Shown one piece after another: positions 24,453-32,261 of a stretch of DNA of 32,477 nucleotides. The translations under genes and the position numbers were made by a program. Position 1 is the first letter of the stretch, and every line of letters begins with the position of its first letter. The DNA comes from Acidobacteriota bacterium (GTDB taxonomy: Bacteria; Acidobacteriota; Vicinamibacteria; Vicinamibacterales; UBA2999): positions 1 through 32,477 of the forward strand of contig QHWQ01000312.1 in NCBI GenBank assembly GCA_003222635.1, read 5' to 3'. Under the pieces are notes generated by a model. It was not told where the DNA came from, did not search any database, and saw only the letters and a list, made by a program, of their open reading frames with translations.

Positions 24453-25341
24453 GTCGTCGGCCGAGACGCTGTGGGAGCAGGCGAAGGCCGGCGAGAAGCC
24501 GAACCCCGACGACGCGCGCAAGATCATCGACAGCCTCGCCAACATCGTCACGCAGGACCGCACGTCGCTGATGGCGCTCACCGCGCTGAAGAAGTACGAC
24601 AACTACACCTTCACGCACATGGTGAACGTCGCGGCGCTGGCGATGGCGCAGGCGCGCGCGCTCAATCTCGACGGTCCGCTGCTGCGCGAGTTCGGCTTCG
24701 CGGCGTTGATGCACGACATCGGCAAGGTCAACACGCCGCTCGAGGTGCTCAACAAGCCGGGCAAGCTCACCGCAGAAGAATTCACGATCATGAAGATGCA
24801 CGTGGTCGACGGCGCGCACATCCTGCGGCGCACGCCGGAGATGCCGGCGCTCGCGCCCGTCGTCGCCTTCGAACACCACCTGCGTCAGGACCTGACCGGC
24901 TATCCCGAAAACATCGGGCACCGGAAGCTGAATCTCTGCACGCAGATCGTCAGCATCGCCGACGTGTTCGACGCGCTGCGCAGCAACCGGCCCTATCGCG
25001 AGGGGCTGGCAACCGCGCGCATCAAGTCGATCATGGGCGAACAGGGCAATCCCGCGTTCAACCAGACGCTGCTTCGCCGCTTCGTCAACTTGATGGGCCT
25101 CTTCCCCATCGGCACCATCGTCCGGCTGAGCTCGGAGGAGATTGGCGTCGTGACGGCGGAGCATCCTGAGGATCCGTTCCGGCCGCAAGTGAAGATCATT
25201 TTCGACGCCGCGGGCACGCGGCTGGAAGGCGAACACCTCGTCAACACCTGGGAGCGGGACTCGCGCGGCGATTTCCCGAAAGCCGTGGTCGAATCCGTCG
25301 ATCCGGATTCGATCGAGCTCGATCCGTTGACGGTGCTCTAG
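24451..25341 (+). CDS. HD-GYP domain protein, C-terminal portion (copy 1)
   Basis: 296 residues from GTG 24451, containing the whole HD-GYP domain but not the N-terminal domain in frame. Metal ligands are visible: THMVNV, MHDIGK, MKMHVVDGAHIL and EHH. The GYP loop is HLRQDLTGYP. It has Leu where the intact copy has Gly (HLRLDGTGYP), and both copies have Leu where most HD-GYP enzymes have Glu (HHE). HD-GYP enzymes hydrolyse cyclic di-GMP; activity here is uncertain because of the altered loop and the lost N-terminus. There is no clear ribosome-binding site. Confidence 0.72.
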   Translation: MSSAETLWEQAKAGEKPNPDDARKIIDSLANIVTQDRTSLMALTALKKYDNYTFTHMVNVAALAMAQARALNLDGPLLREFGFAALMHDIGKVNTPLEVLNKPGKLTAEEFTIMKMHVVDGAHILRRTPEMPALAPVVAFEHHLRQDLTGYPENIGHRKLNLCTQIVSIADVFDALRSNRPYREGLATARIKSIMGEQGNPAFNQTLLRRFVNLMGLFPIGTIVRLSSEEIGVVTAEHPEDPFRPQVKIIFDAAGTRLEGEHLVNTWERDSRGDFPKAVVESVDPDSIELDPLTVL

Positions 25342-25345
25342 AACG

Positions 25346-27574
25346 ATGGCCACGCCCGCGCCGACCGAACCGATGCCCGCCGAGCAGAGCGCCGCGCTCG
25401 CGGAGTTCGCGCGCAGCTGCAAGACCGCGGCGCGGTCGGTCTCGCTCTACCCGGCAACCCATCCCGCCATCAAGGGCGCGCTCGGCCGCGTCGTCACCGC
25501 CTCGCAACGGCTCACGGGGGCTGGCGACGTCACGATCGCGATCCTTCCGGATCTGATGGTCATCGAAGGAAAAGCGCCGGCCAAGCCGGATCCGGCAATC
25601 GGCGAGTTCGCCGAGCTCCTGCACCATCGCCTGGTCGGCGAGCTGCACATCTCACACGGCGCCGACGCCGCCGAGTGGCGCACGTTCCTGCTGCTGCTCG
25701 CGCGAAGCCCCGAGGAACTGCTCGCCGAAGGCGGCATCGCGAAAGTGTGGGCCGCCGCCGGGCAGACGCATTTCGCGATCCGCGAGATCGACTACGCCGA
25801 GGTGCTGCGCGAACGCAAGGGCAGCGAAGGCGCGGACTGGGACCGCATCATCGAGTTCTGCCTGCAGGGCAACGACGCGACGGTCGAAGAGCGCGTGCTC
25901 GACGCGGTCATCGCGGCGCTCGACGCGGACCGGTTCGCCGAGCTCGTCAAGGCGGTGCAGTCGGTGGAGGGCAAGTCCGCCTCCATCGGCGCCCGCGCCG
26001 CGGCGCTGCTGAACCTCATTCGCAAAGCGATCGACCGCCTGCGCGAACAGGATCGGCTGGACGAGGCAGCGGTGCTGCAATCGGTGGCGGATTCCGCGGC
26101 GCAGATGACGCCGGACATGATGCTGTCGTTCCTGCAGCAGGCGAAGGAAGAACGGCAGCGCGGCGACGACGCGCCGCTCGCCGCGCCGATCGTCGACCGC
26201 ATCGGCGACAACACGATCGCCGAGTTCGTCGCCGGCTCCGTCGTCGCCGAGCGCGGCGCGAGCCAGCGGCTGGCACTCGCCTTCCAGGCGCTCGTGCCGG
26301 AGCTCGAACGCAAGGAGCGTCTCCTCGACCTCGCCAAAGCCGTCGCGCAGCAGACGCCGATGGGAACCGAGTCGGGGTTCAACAATCTGTGGCACGGGGC
26401 GGCGGAGCTGCTGACGTCCTATTCGGACGAGAGCTTCGTCTCCGAAGAATACGCACGCGAACTGTCGGGCTCCCGGGAACAGGCGCTCGAGGTCGAGCGC
26501 GTCTCCGACGACCCGCCGGAACGTATCCAGACGTGGCTCGCCAGCGTCAGCGACACCGCCGTGCGCGAGCTCGATCTCGCGCTCATTCAGGACCTGCTGC
26601 GCATCGAGGAAGACCCCGCGTCGTGGCAGGCCATCGCCGCCGTCGCCTCCGACGAGCTCGAGCGGCGGACGCTGCTGGGCGACATCGCGACGGCTCACGC
26701 GCTGCTGGACACGCTCGTCGCCGAACGCGGCGATCAGGGGCGCGCGCCGCTGCGGCCCGCCGCGGAGTCGGCGCTGACCAAGCTCGCGGGCGGTCCGCTC
26801 ATTCGCCACATCGTCACGCACCTGCGCAAGGTCGAGGACCCCGAGGTCGAGCCGCTCACGCGTCTCTGCCACACCATCGGTCCGTCGATCGTGCGTCCGC
26901 TCGCGATTGCGCTGGCCGCCGAGGAGAACAACCGCGCTATCCGCCGCCTGCGTGAGTTGCTCCTCTCCTTCGGCGCGGCCGGACGGCAGTCCGTCGAGCC
27001 GTTGAAGCACTCGGCCAATCCCGGCGTGCGCCGGATGGCGATCGACCTGCTGCGCGTGTTCGGCGGCCGCGAGGCCCTCCCCGAGCTCGCCTCGATGCTC
27101 GACGATGCGGATCCGCAGGTGCAGCGCGAATCGATCCGCGCGATCGTGCAGATTGGCACCAATGAAGCGTTTGCCGTGCTCGAGCATGCGCTCGTCGCCG
27201 GCACCGCATCGCGCGCCACCATCCTGCAGCAGCTGATTGCGCTGCGCGACGACAAGGCCGCCTCGCTGCTCTGCTACGTGCTCAATCACACGGCGCCGCG
27301 CGGCAATCTGGTGGCGGTGCACGCGCAGATCGTCGAAGCGATCGGCAATCTGGCCGCGAACCCCGATTCGATCCGGACGCTGCGCGTCATCCTCTACCGC
27401 GGCGAATGGTGGGCGCCGTTCAGAACGGCGGCGCTGCGTCACGCGGCGGCCGCCGCGCTGCAACGCCTGGGGACGTCCGAGGCCGTCGACGTGCTCAACG
27501 AGGCGGCCTCGCAGGGCGGCCGCGGCGTGCGCAACGTGGCGCGGCGCTACGCGCCGCATCGAGGCGTCGCATGA
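25346..27574 (+). CDS. HEAT-repeat protein with shared LYxxxHP N-terminal domain (copy 2, intact)
   Basis: 742 residues, uninterrupted. Residues ~15-165 form the N-terminal domain also found in the HD-GYP partners (SLYPATHPAIK, LLLLARSPEELLAEGG, THFAIREIDYAEVL). A helical middle region follows (~170-470, with LDLALIQDLLRIEED). HEAT repeats occupy ~480-735, for example VEPLKHSANPGVRRMAIDLL and LASMLDDADPQVQRESIRAI. There is no signal peptide or membrane helix, so it is cytoplasmic. It starts four bases after the stop of the copy-1 HD-GYP gene, and its stop overlaps the next ATG (ATGA), so it is coupled to its own HD-GYP partner. The function is not known; a scaffold or sensor for the HD-GYP protein is the simplest idea. 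Confidence 0.85.
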   Translation: MATPAPTEPMPAEQSAALAEFARSCKTAARSVSLYPATHPAIKGALGRVVTASQRLTGAGDVTIAILPDLMVIEGKAPAKPDPAIGEFAELLHHRLVGELHISHGADAAEWRTFLLLLARSPEELLAEGGIAKVWAAAGQTHFAIREIDYAEVLRERKGSEGADWDRIIEFCLQGNDATVEERVLDAVIAALDADRFAELVKAVQSVEGKSASIGARAAALLNLIRKAIDRLREQDRLDEAAVLQSVADSAAQMTPDMMLSFLQQAKEERQRGDDAPLAAPIVDRIGDNTIAEFVAGSVVAERGASQRLALAFQALVPELERKERLLDLAKAVAQQTPMGTESGFNNLWHGAAELLTSYSDESFVSEEYARELSGSREQALEVERVSDDPPERIQTWLASVSDTAVRELDLALIQDLLRIEEDPASWQAIAAVASDELERRTLLGDIATAHALLDTLVAERGDQGRAPLRPAAESALTKLAGGPLIRHIVTHLRKVEDPEVEPLTRLCHTIGPSIVRPLAIALAAEENNRAIRRLRELLLSFGAAGRQSVEPLKHSANPGVRRMAIDLLRVFGGREALPELASMLDDADPQVQRESIRAIVQIGTNEAFAVLEHALVAGTASRATILQQLIALRDDKAASLLCYVLNHTAPRGNLVAVHAQIVEAIGNLAANPDSIRTLRVILYRGEWWAPFRTAALRHAAAAALQRLGTSEAVDVLNEAASQGGRGVRNVARRYAPHRGVA

Positions 27575-28926
27575 ACGCGGTCAATCGCGCCAAGCTCGCC
27601 GACGATCTCGTGCGGCGGCTGGCGGCGTCGATTCGCGGCGTGCAGCTCTACGCCGTCGGCCATCCGATCGTCGTGCGCAACGTGACGTCCCTCGTCGAGG
27701 CGCTCGCCGTCATGCACGCATGGACGCCGTCACTGGCCATCGGCATCGTGGGCGAGGATCTCGTCGTCGGCGAGGTTCCGTTGCCGCGCGCCGCCGAGAA
27801 CATGGGCGAGCTGATGCGCCGGCTGCAGCAGGCCGGCGTCGAGCGGATCGTCGTCGATCGCGGCGTGGATGCGGCGGAGGTGACGCGGCTGGTGCAGGCG
27901 CTTGCCACGGCCGACGCGAACCAGACCGCGGCGCTGACGGACCTCGAGCACATTCGCGTCGGACGCCTGCAGGTGGAAACGAAGGTGGACGCGCCCGCCG
28001 GCGACGTCGCCACCTTCCAGCGGCTGTACAGCGACGCGGTCGCCGTCGCCGGGCAGCTGTGGGACACGGCGCAGGTCGAGGGCAGGCCGGACCCGAACGC
28101 CGGCCGCGGGGTCGTCGACTCGCTCGCGCAGGCGGTCGCGCAGAATCGCACGGCGCTGCTCGCGCTCACCGCGCTGAAGAACTACGACAACTACACGTTC
28201 ACGCACATGGTGAACGTGTCCATCCTGACGATGGGCCAGGCGCGGGGCTTGGGCATCGACGGCGCGATGCTGCGCGAGTTCGGCCTCGCCGCGCTGATGC
28301 ACGACATCGGCAAGGTGAAGACGCCGACCGAAGTGCTCAACAAGCCCGACAAGCTCGACGAGCGCGAGTTCGAGATCATGAAGCGGCACACCGTGGACGG
28401 CGCGGAGATTCTGCGCCGGACGCCGGAGATGCCGACGCTCGCGCCGGTCGTCGCGTTCGAGCATCACCTTCGCCTCGACGGCACCGGCTATCCGAACGGC
28501 GTCAAGCGCGGCCAGCTCAACCTGGCGACGATGCTGTGCGGCGTGGCGGACGTGTACGATGCCATGCGCTCGCAGCGCACCTATCAGCAGGCGTTTCCGA
28601 CCGATCGCATCCTGGCGGTGCTGCAGCGCAACGACGGCAAGCAATTCGATCAGAACCTGATTCGCCGCTTCGCGCAGTTGGTCGGCATCTATCCGGCGGG
28701 CAACCTCGTCCGTTTGAAGACCGGCGAGATCGCGGTCGTCACCAAAGCGTACGCGCCCGACCCGTACCGGCCGCGCGTCAAGGTGCTGCGCGCCGCCGAC
28801 GGCATGGACCTGCACCGCCCCTACGAAATGAATCTCTGGGAGGCTACGGAAGAGCAGCGTACGTCGATTGAAGCGCCGCTCGATCCCGCGCTCTACGGGA
28901 TCGATCCGCTCACACACCTGCAGTAA
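27571..28926 (+). CDS. HD-GYP domain phosphohydrolase with LYxxxHP N-terminal domain (copy 2, intact)
   Basis: 451 residues. The N-terminal domain (~1-150) shares QLYAVGHPIVV, GIVGEDLVVGE and LEHIRVGRLQVET with the other three proteins of the cluster. The HD-GYP domain (~200-390) has THMVNV, the metal pair H244-D245 in MHDIGK, KRHTVDGAEIL, E297-H298-H299 and D303-G-T-G306-Y307-P308. Glu of the common HHE is Leu300. A C-terminal beta region (AGNLVRLKTGEIAVV) matches the conserved tail seen after many HD-GYP domains. The expected activity is cleavage of cyclic di-GMP. It is coupled to the HEAT gene by a four-base overlap. Confidence 0.88.
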   Translation: MNAVNRAKLADDLVRRLAASIRGVQLYAVGHPIVVRNVTSLVEALAVMHAWTPSLAIGIVGEDLVVGEVPLPRAAENMGELMRRLQQAGVERIVVDRGVDAAEVTRLVQALATADANQTAALTDLEHIRVGRLQVETKVDAPAGDVATFQRLYSDAVAVAGQLWDTAQVEGRPDPNAGRGVVDSLAQAVAQNRTALLALTALKNYDNYTFTHMVNVSILTMGQARGLGIDGAMLREFGLAALMHDIGKVKTPTEVLNKPDKLDEREFEIMKRHTVDGAEILRRTPEMPTLAPVVAFEHHLRLDGTGYPNGVKRGQLNLATMLCGVADVYDAMRSQRTYQQAFPTDRILAVLQRNDGKQFDQNLIRRFAQLVGIYPAGNLVRLKTGEIAVVTKAYAPDPYRPRVKVLRAADGMDLHRPYEMNLWEATEEQRTSIEAPLDPALYGIDPLTHLQ

Positions 28927-28935
28927 CATCCCTTA

Positions 28936-30477
28936 ATGTTCCTTTCGAGACCAGCCGCCGTTCTGACACTGATGACGCTTGCCGCCGGCGCCGTCATCGC
29001 CCAGGACGGCGCGACGGGATTGCGCGCGATCGTGTCGGACCTCGCGCTGCCCGGCATCGACAACGGTCTGCGCGCGTCGGACGCGCCGCGTCCGCCGCGG
29101 CCGTACCCGACCGATGTGGCGACGCGCAACAACGGCATCCCCTATCTCCGCGGCAGCATCGTCGTGAAGTTCCGCGAGGGCACGGCGCCGCTGGCGCAGC
29201 GGATCATGATTGACCGCGTCGGGGCGTCCACGATGGAGACGCCGTCGTACGCCGACTTCGCGATCGTCAACATCGACGAGAACGCCGACCCGGAAGCCGC
29301 GGCCGCCGCGCTCGCGCAGCAGCCGGACGTCGAGTACGCGCAGGCGCGCTACCTGCTGCATCCGATGTTCGTCCCCAACGATCCGCTCTACGCGCAGCAG
29401 TGGAACTTCCCGGCGATCGACATGGAGCATGCATGGGATCTCAATCCCGGCGCGACGCGCGACATCATTGTCGCGGTGCTCGACAGCGGCGTCGCGTATC
29501 GCAGCGTCGTGCGGCGCTTCAACGCGCCGGCGTTTCGCGCCAGCAACGGCGTCACGATCTTTTCGTTTCCGGCGCTGGGTGACATCGACGTGCCGTTCGC
29601 CGCGGCACCGGACCTTGCGGGTCCCGATCGCTTCGTGGCGCCGCGCGACTTCATCTGGAACGACAACGACCCGCTCGACATGGACGGCCACGGTACGCAC
29701 GTGACCGGCACCATCGGCCAGCTGACGAACAACAGCGTCGGCGTCGCCGGGATGGCGTTCAACGTGCGCATCATGCCGGTGAAGGTGATCGATTCGCTGT
29801 GGGACGACATCTTCCGCAGCCCGTTCGAGGGGACAGACGACGTGGTGGCGCGCGGCGTCAGGTACGCCGTGGACAACGGCGCGAAGGTGCTGAACATGAG
29901 CATCGGGCGCTCGGGCCCGCCGAGCCCGCTGCTGCAGGACGCGCTCCTCTACGCGACATCGCACGGCGCGTTCGTGTCGATTGCCGCCGGCAACGACTTC
30001 GAACAGGGCAATCCGGCCGAGTGGCCCGCCGCCTACGCGAATTCGATTCAGGGGGTCGTGGCCGTCGGCGCCGTCGGCCGCGACAAGCTGCACGCGTACT
30101 ACTCGTCGACCGGCCCGAACGTCGAACTCGCGGCACCGGGCGGCAACCAGCGCGCGGGCGGAACAGCTGGAGGGATTCTCCAGCAGACGTTCGACTTCAA
30201 CTTCGTCGAGACATACCAGTTCGGTCCGTCACAGTACGGCCCGCCGCGGTTCGATATCTTCGCGTATCAGTTCTTCCAGGGGACGTCGATGGCCGCGCCT
30301 CACGTCTCGGGTTTCGCGGCGCTGCTGATGCAGCAGGGGATCACGAGCCCTGCCGCGGTGGAGGCCGCGATGGAACAGTTCGCCACCGATCTGGGGCCCA
30401 CGGGCAAGGACGATCAATACGGCTACGGCCTCATCAATCCGCGCGCGGCGCTGCGCGGCCTTGGACTGGCGAAATGA
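28936..30477 (+). CDS. Secreted subtilisin-like serine protease (S8 family)
   Basis: 513 residues. A signal peptide (LTLMTLAAGAVIAQ, cleavage near residue 22) precedes a fervidolysin-like propeptide (GSIVVKFREGT ... PDVEYAQ, about 70-140). The catalytic domain carries D183 (VAVLDSGVA), H252 (DGHGTHVTGT), oxyanion N353 (SIAAGND) and nucleophile S451 (QGTSMAAPHVSG), all as in active S8 enzymes. The protein is probably secreted or periplasmic and self-processed. No Shine-Dalgarno sequence precedes ATG 28936; TAACAT ends six bases before it, so a leaderless message is possible. Its stop overlaps the start of the beta-barrel gene. Confidence 0.93.
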   Translation: MFLSRPAAVLTLMTLAAGAVIAQDGATGLRAIVSDLALPGIDNGLRASDAPRPPRPYPTDVATRNNGIPYLRGSIVVKFREGTAPLAQRIMIDRVGASTMETPSYADFAIVNIDENADPEAAAAALAQQPDVEYAQARYLLHPMFVPNDPLYAQQWNFPAIDMEHAWDLNPGATRDIIVAVLDSGVAYRSVVRRFNAPAFRASNGVTIFSFPALGDIDVPFAAAPDLAGPDRFVAPRDFIWNDNDPLDMDGHGTHVTGTIGQLTNNSVGVAGMAFNVRIMPVKVIDSLWDDIFRSPFEGTDDVVARGVRYAVDNGAKVLNMSIGRSGPPSPLLQDALLYATSHGAFVSIAAGNDFEQGNPAEWPAAYANSIQGVVAVGAVGRDKLHAYYSSTGPNVELAAPGGNQRAGGTAGGILQQTFDFNFVETYQFGPSQYGPPRFDIFAYQFFQGTSMAAPHVSGFAALLMQQGITSPAAVEAAMEQFATDLGPTGKDDQYGYGLINPRAALRGLGLAK

Positions 30478-31091
30478 GACGCGCATCGCTCGTCCTCTTT
30501 GTGCTGCTCTTGGTCCCTGCCGCCGCCTCCGCGCAGGTCTCGGTGCGGGGCTTCGCCGACGCCGGCTTCATGACGTTCACCGCGACCGACAGCTTCAAGG
30601 CTATCCTCGGCAAGTCATCAGGACCGCTCTACGGCGGCGGCATCGAGTTCGGTGAGAAGCAGTTCTTTCTCTCGCTCGGCGCGCGGCGCTTCAGCCGCGA
30701 GGGACACCGCGTGTTCGTGTTCGAAAACCAGGTGTTCACGCTCAACGTGAAGGACAGAGTGACGGTGACGCCCGTCGATGTGACGTTCGGGTTCCGCTTT
30801 CGCTCGCACGGGCTCGTGCCGTTTGCGGGCGGCGGCGTCAGCTGGAGCCGCTTCACGGAAACGTCGGAGCATGCGGAAGAGACGGAAAACGTGCACCACA
30901 CCTACACGGGCGGGCACGTCTTGGGCGGCGCCGAGGTGCCGCTGCAGAGATGGCTCGCGGCGGCGGTCGATGCGCAGTGGTCCGCCGTGCCGAACGACTT
31001 CGACGAGTCGGCGACGAGCGTCGCGAAGCTGTACAACGAACACGATCTCGGCGGCTTCACCGTGCGCGCGAGGATCATCATCGGTCGATGA
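30474..31091 (+). CDS. Predicted outer-membrane beta-barrel protein
   Basis: 205 residues. A clear signal peptide (MRRASLVLFVLLLVPAAASA, then QVS) is followed by amphipathic beta-strands with turns rich in Gly and Asn (VSVRGFADAGFMTF, YGGGIEFGEKQFFLSLGARRF, VTPVDVTFGFRFRSHGLVPFAGGG). It fits an eight-stranded OmpA/OmpW-sized barrel; the terminal strand ends VRARIIIGR, without the usual final aromatic. The ATG at 30474 overlaps the protease stop (ATGA); a longer frame starting upstream is antisense to sense of the protease and was rejected. The function is unknown; a link to the protease by operon position is possible. Confidence 0.78.
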   Translation: MRRASLVLFVLLLVPAAASAQVSVRGFADAGFMTFTATDSFKAILGKSSGPLYGGGIEFGEKQFFLSLGARRFSREGHRVFVFENQVFTLNVKDRVTVTPVDVTFGFRFRSHGLVPFAGGGVSWSRFTETSEHAEETENVHHTYTGGHVLGGAEVPLQRWLAAAVDAQWSAVPNDFDESATSVAKLYNEHDLGGFTVRARIIIGR

Positions 31092-31408
31092 ATGGGCCAA
31101 GCGAGTTCGAGCGGCGCGTGATCGCCGCGGTGCGTCGCATTCCGCCGGGACGAGTGGCCACCTACGGTGACGTCGCGGCGCTGGCGGGCAAGCCGAGAGC
31201 CGCACGCGCGGTCGGCAACATCATGCGCACAGCCGGGGTGCCGGGCGTCCCTTGTCACCGCGTGATCGGCGCGGGCGGAGCGATTGGCGGATTCGGCGGG
31301 AACGTGCAGATGAAGCGCGAGCTGCTGCGTGCGGAAGGGATAGAAGTCGGGATAGGACGCGTGCGCGGCTTCGAACGGCTCCGCTGGCGTCCTACCCGAC
31401 GCGCTTAG
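31088..31408 (+). CDS. MGMT-family alkyltransferase-like protein
   Basis: 106 residues, only the DNA-binding/active-site domain of O6-alkylguanine-DNA alkyltransferases. Present are the helix-turn-helix (GRVATYGDVAALAG), the conserved Arg finger segment RAVGNIM (R40) and the alkyl-acceptor C56 in PCHRVIG. Cys is kept, unlike in Atl proteins where Trp replaces it, so alkyl transfer is possible. The length matches Atl-like stand-alone domains. The ATG overlaps the stop of the beta-barrel gene. The stop codon overlaps the convergent CsbD stop. Confidence 0.87.
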   Translation: MNGPSEFERRVIAAVRRIPPGRVATYGDVAALAGKPRAARAVGNIMRTAGVPGVPCHRVIGAGGAIGGFGGNVQMKRELLRAEGIEVGIGRVRGFERLRWRPTRRA

Positions 31409-31629
31409 CGGCGGTTGCGCGATTTCTCGCGGCTGACAGCGCTGCCGATTTTGCGCGCGGCTTCACCCGCGCGGCTGCGGACATGACCCGCCACCTGATT
31501 GACCTCGCCCTTGGCGCGCATGTCCTTGTTGCCGGTCGCCCGGCCGGCGATCTCCTGTGCCACGCCCTTGATCTTCTGTCCGACTCCCTTGATTTCCTGT
31601 TCCGCTGCCTTCCGACGGAAAGTTGGCAT
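31405..31629 (-). CDS. csbD: CsbD-like stress protein
   Basis: 74 residues, highly charged, with the CsbD repeat pattern KGVGQKIKGVAQEIAGRATG and KGEVNQVAG. Proteins of this family accumulate under general stress, and in Bacillus csbD is a SigB target; molecular function is unsettled. GGAGGG lies six bases before ATG 31629. It is divergent from an ECF sigma gene, and a possible ECF-type promoter lies upstream on the minus strand. Confidence 0.85.
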   Translation of the reverse strand: MPTFRRKAAEQEIKGVGQKIKGVAQEIAGRATGNKDMRAKGEVNQVAGHVRSRAGEAARKIGSAVSREKSRNRR

Positions 31630-31642
31630 CTATTGCCCTCCC

Positions 31643-31671
31643 TACACGTCAAGGCAAACAAGATTTGTTCC
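31643..31671 (-). promoter_or_regulatory. Candidate ECF-type promoter for csbD
   Basis: On the minus strand GGAAC (31667-31671) and CGTGTA (31643-31648) are separated by 18 bases, resembling the GGAAC/CGTC-type elements used by many ECF sigma factors. The predicted transcript start would fall within or just before the ribosome-binding site, which weakens the call. Confidence 0.3.
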
Positions 31672-31678
31672 GGGACAA

Positions 31679-31708
31679 GCAACCCGGCGTGGCCGCTTTC
31701 CCGTCTAA
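31679..31708 (+). promoter_or_regulatory. Candidate autoregulatory ECF promoter
   Basis: GCAAC (31679-31683) and CGTCTAA (31702-31708) are 18 bases apart, the same geometry as the divergent csbD candidate. If used, the sigma mRNA would start at about 31715, directly at AGGAG before GTG 31722. Confidence 0.3.
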
Positions 31709-31721
31709 CCTGCCAGGAGAC

Positions 31722-32261
31722 GTGAGAACCGCCGACCTCGAGCTGGCCGCGCGGTGCCGCGCTGGAGACGCCGATGCGTTCGAGGAGCTCTATCGCCAGC
31801 ACGCGAGGCGGCTGTTCAACCTCGCGCTGCGCATGATGGGCTCGGCCGACGAGGCCGAGGACCTGCTCCAGGAGGTCTTTCTGCAGGCGCATCGCAAGCT
31901 GGCGGGCTTCCGCGGGGAATCGACGCTCGGCACGTGGCTCTATCGGCTGACGATGAACCACTGCCTGGACCACCTGCGCGGACGGCAGGCAAAGATGAGC
32001 CGCGCGACCGACTCGCTCGACGAGGAAGGCGCCATCGAGCCGGCGGCGCCCGCGCCGTCCGTGCCGCCCGCGATCAGCCGCATGGACCTCGAACGGGCGA
32101 TCGATCGGCTGCCGGCCGGGTCCAGGGCGGCCTTTCTCCTGCACGACGTGGAAGGATTCGAGCATCGCGAGATCGCGGAGATCCTCGGCGTGTCCGAGGG
32201 GACCTCGAAGTCGCAGGTGCACAAGGCGCGCATGAAGCTGCGCGCGCTGCTGAACCGATGA
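31722..32261 (+). CDS. RNA polymerase ECF sigma factor
   Basis: 179 residues from GTG 31722 (AGGAG just upstream). Earlier in-frame starts at 31623 (TTG) and 31689 (GTG) would add sequence outside the fold, and the first overlaps csbD. Region 2 spans about residues 10-80 (DADAFEELYRQHARRLFNLA, DEAEDLLQEVFLQAHRKL, STLGTWLYRLTMNHCLDHLR). A Pro/Ala-rich linker follows. Region 4 is at ~120-175 (IDRLPAGSRAAFLLHDVEG, HREIAEILGVSEGTSKSQVHKARMKL). This is a group 4 sigma factor that directs polymerase to stress or envelope promoters. Its stop overlaps the anti-sigma start (ATGA). Confidence 0.92.
   Translation: MRTADLELAARCRAGDADAFEELYRQHARRLFNLALRMMGSADEAEDLLQEVFLQAHRKLAGFRGESTLGTWLYRLTMNHCLDHLRGRQAKMSRATDSLDEEGAIEPAAPAPSVPPAISRMDLERAIDRLPAGSRAAFLLHDVEGFEHREIAEILGVSEGTSKSQVHKARMKLRALLNR

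Noticed and set aside
22297-27559. Long minus-strand open frames opposite the HEAT genes (22297-23625, 25652-27559)
   Set aside because: Composition is antisense-like and the plus-strand frames have clear paralogy.
29799-30473. N-terminal extension of the beta-barrel gene from 29799
   Set aside because: It overlaps the protease in another frame and would bury the clear signal peptide beginning at 30474.
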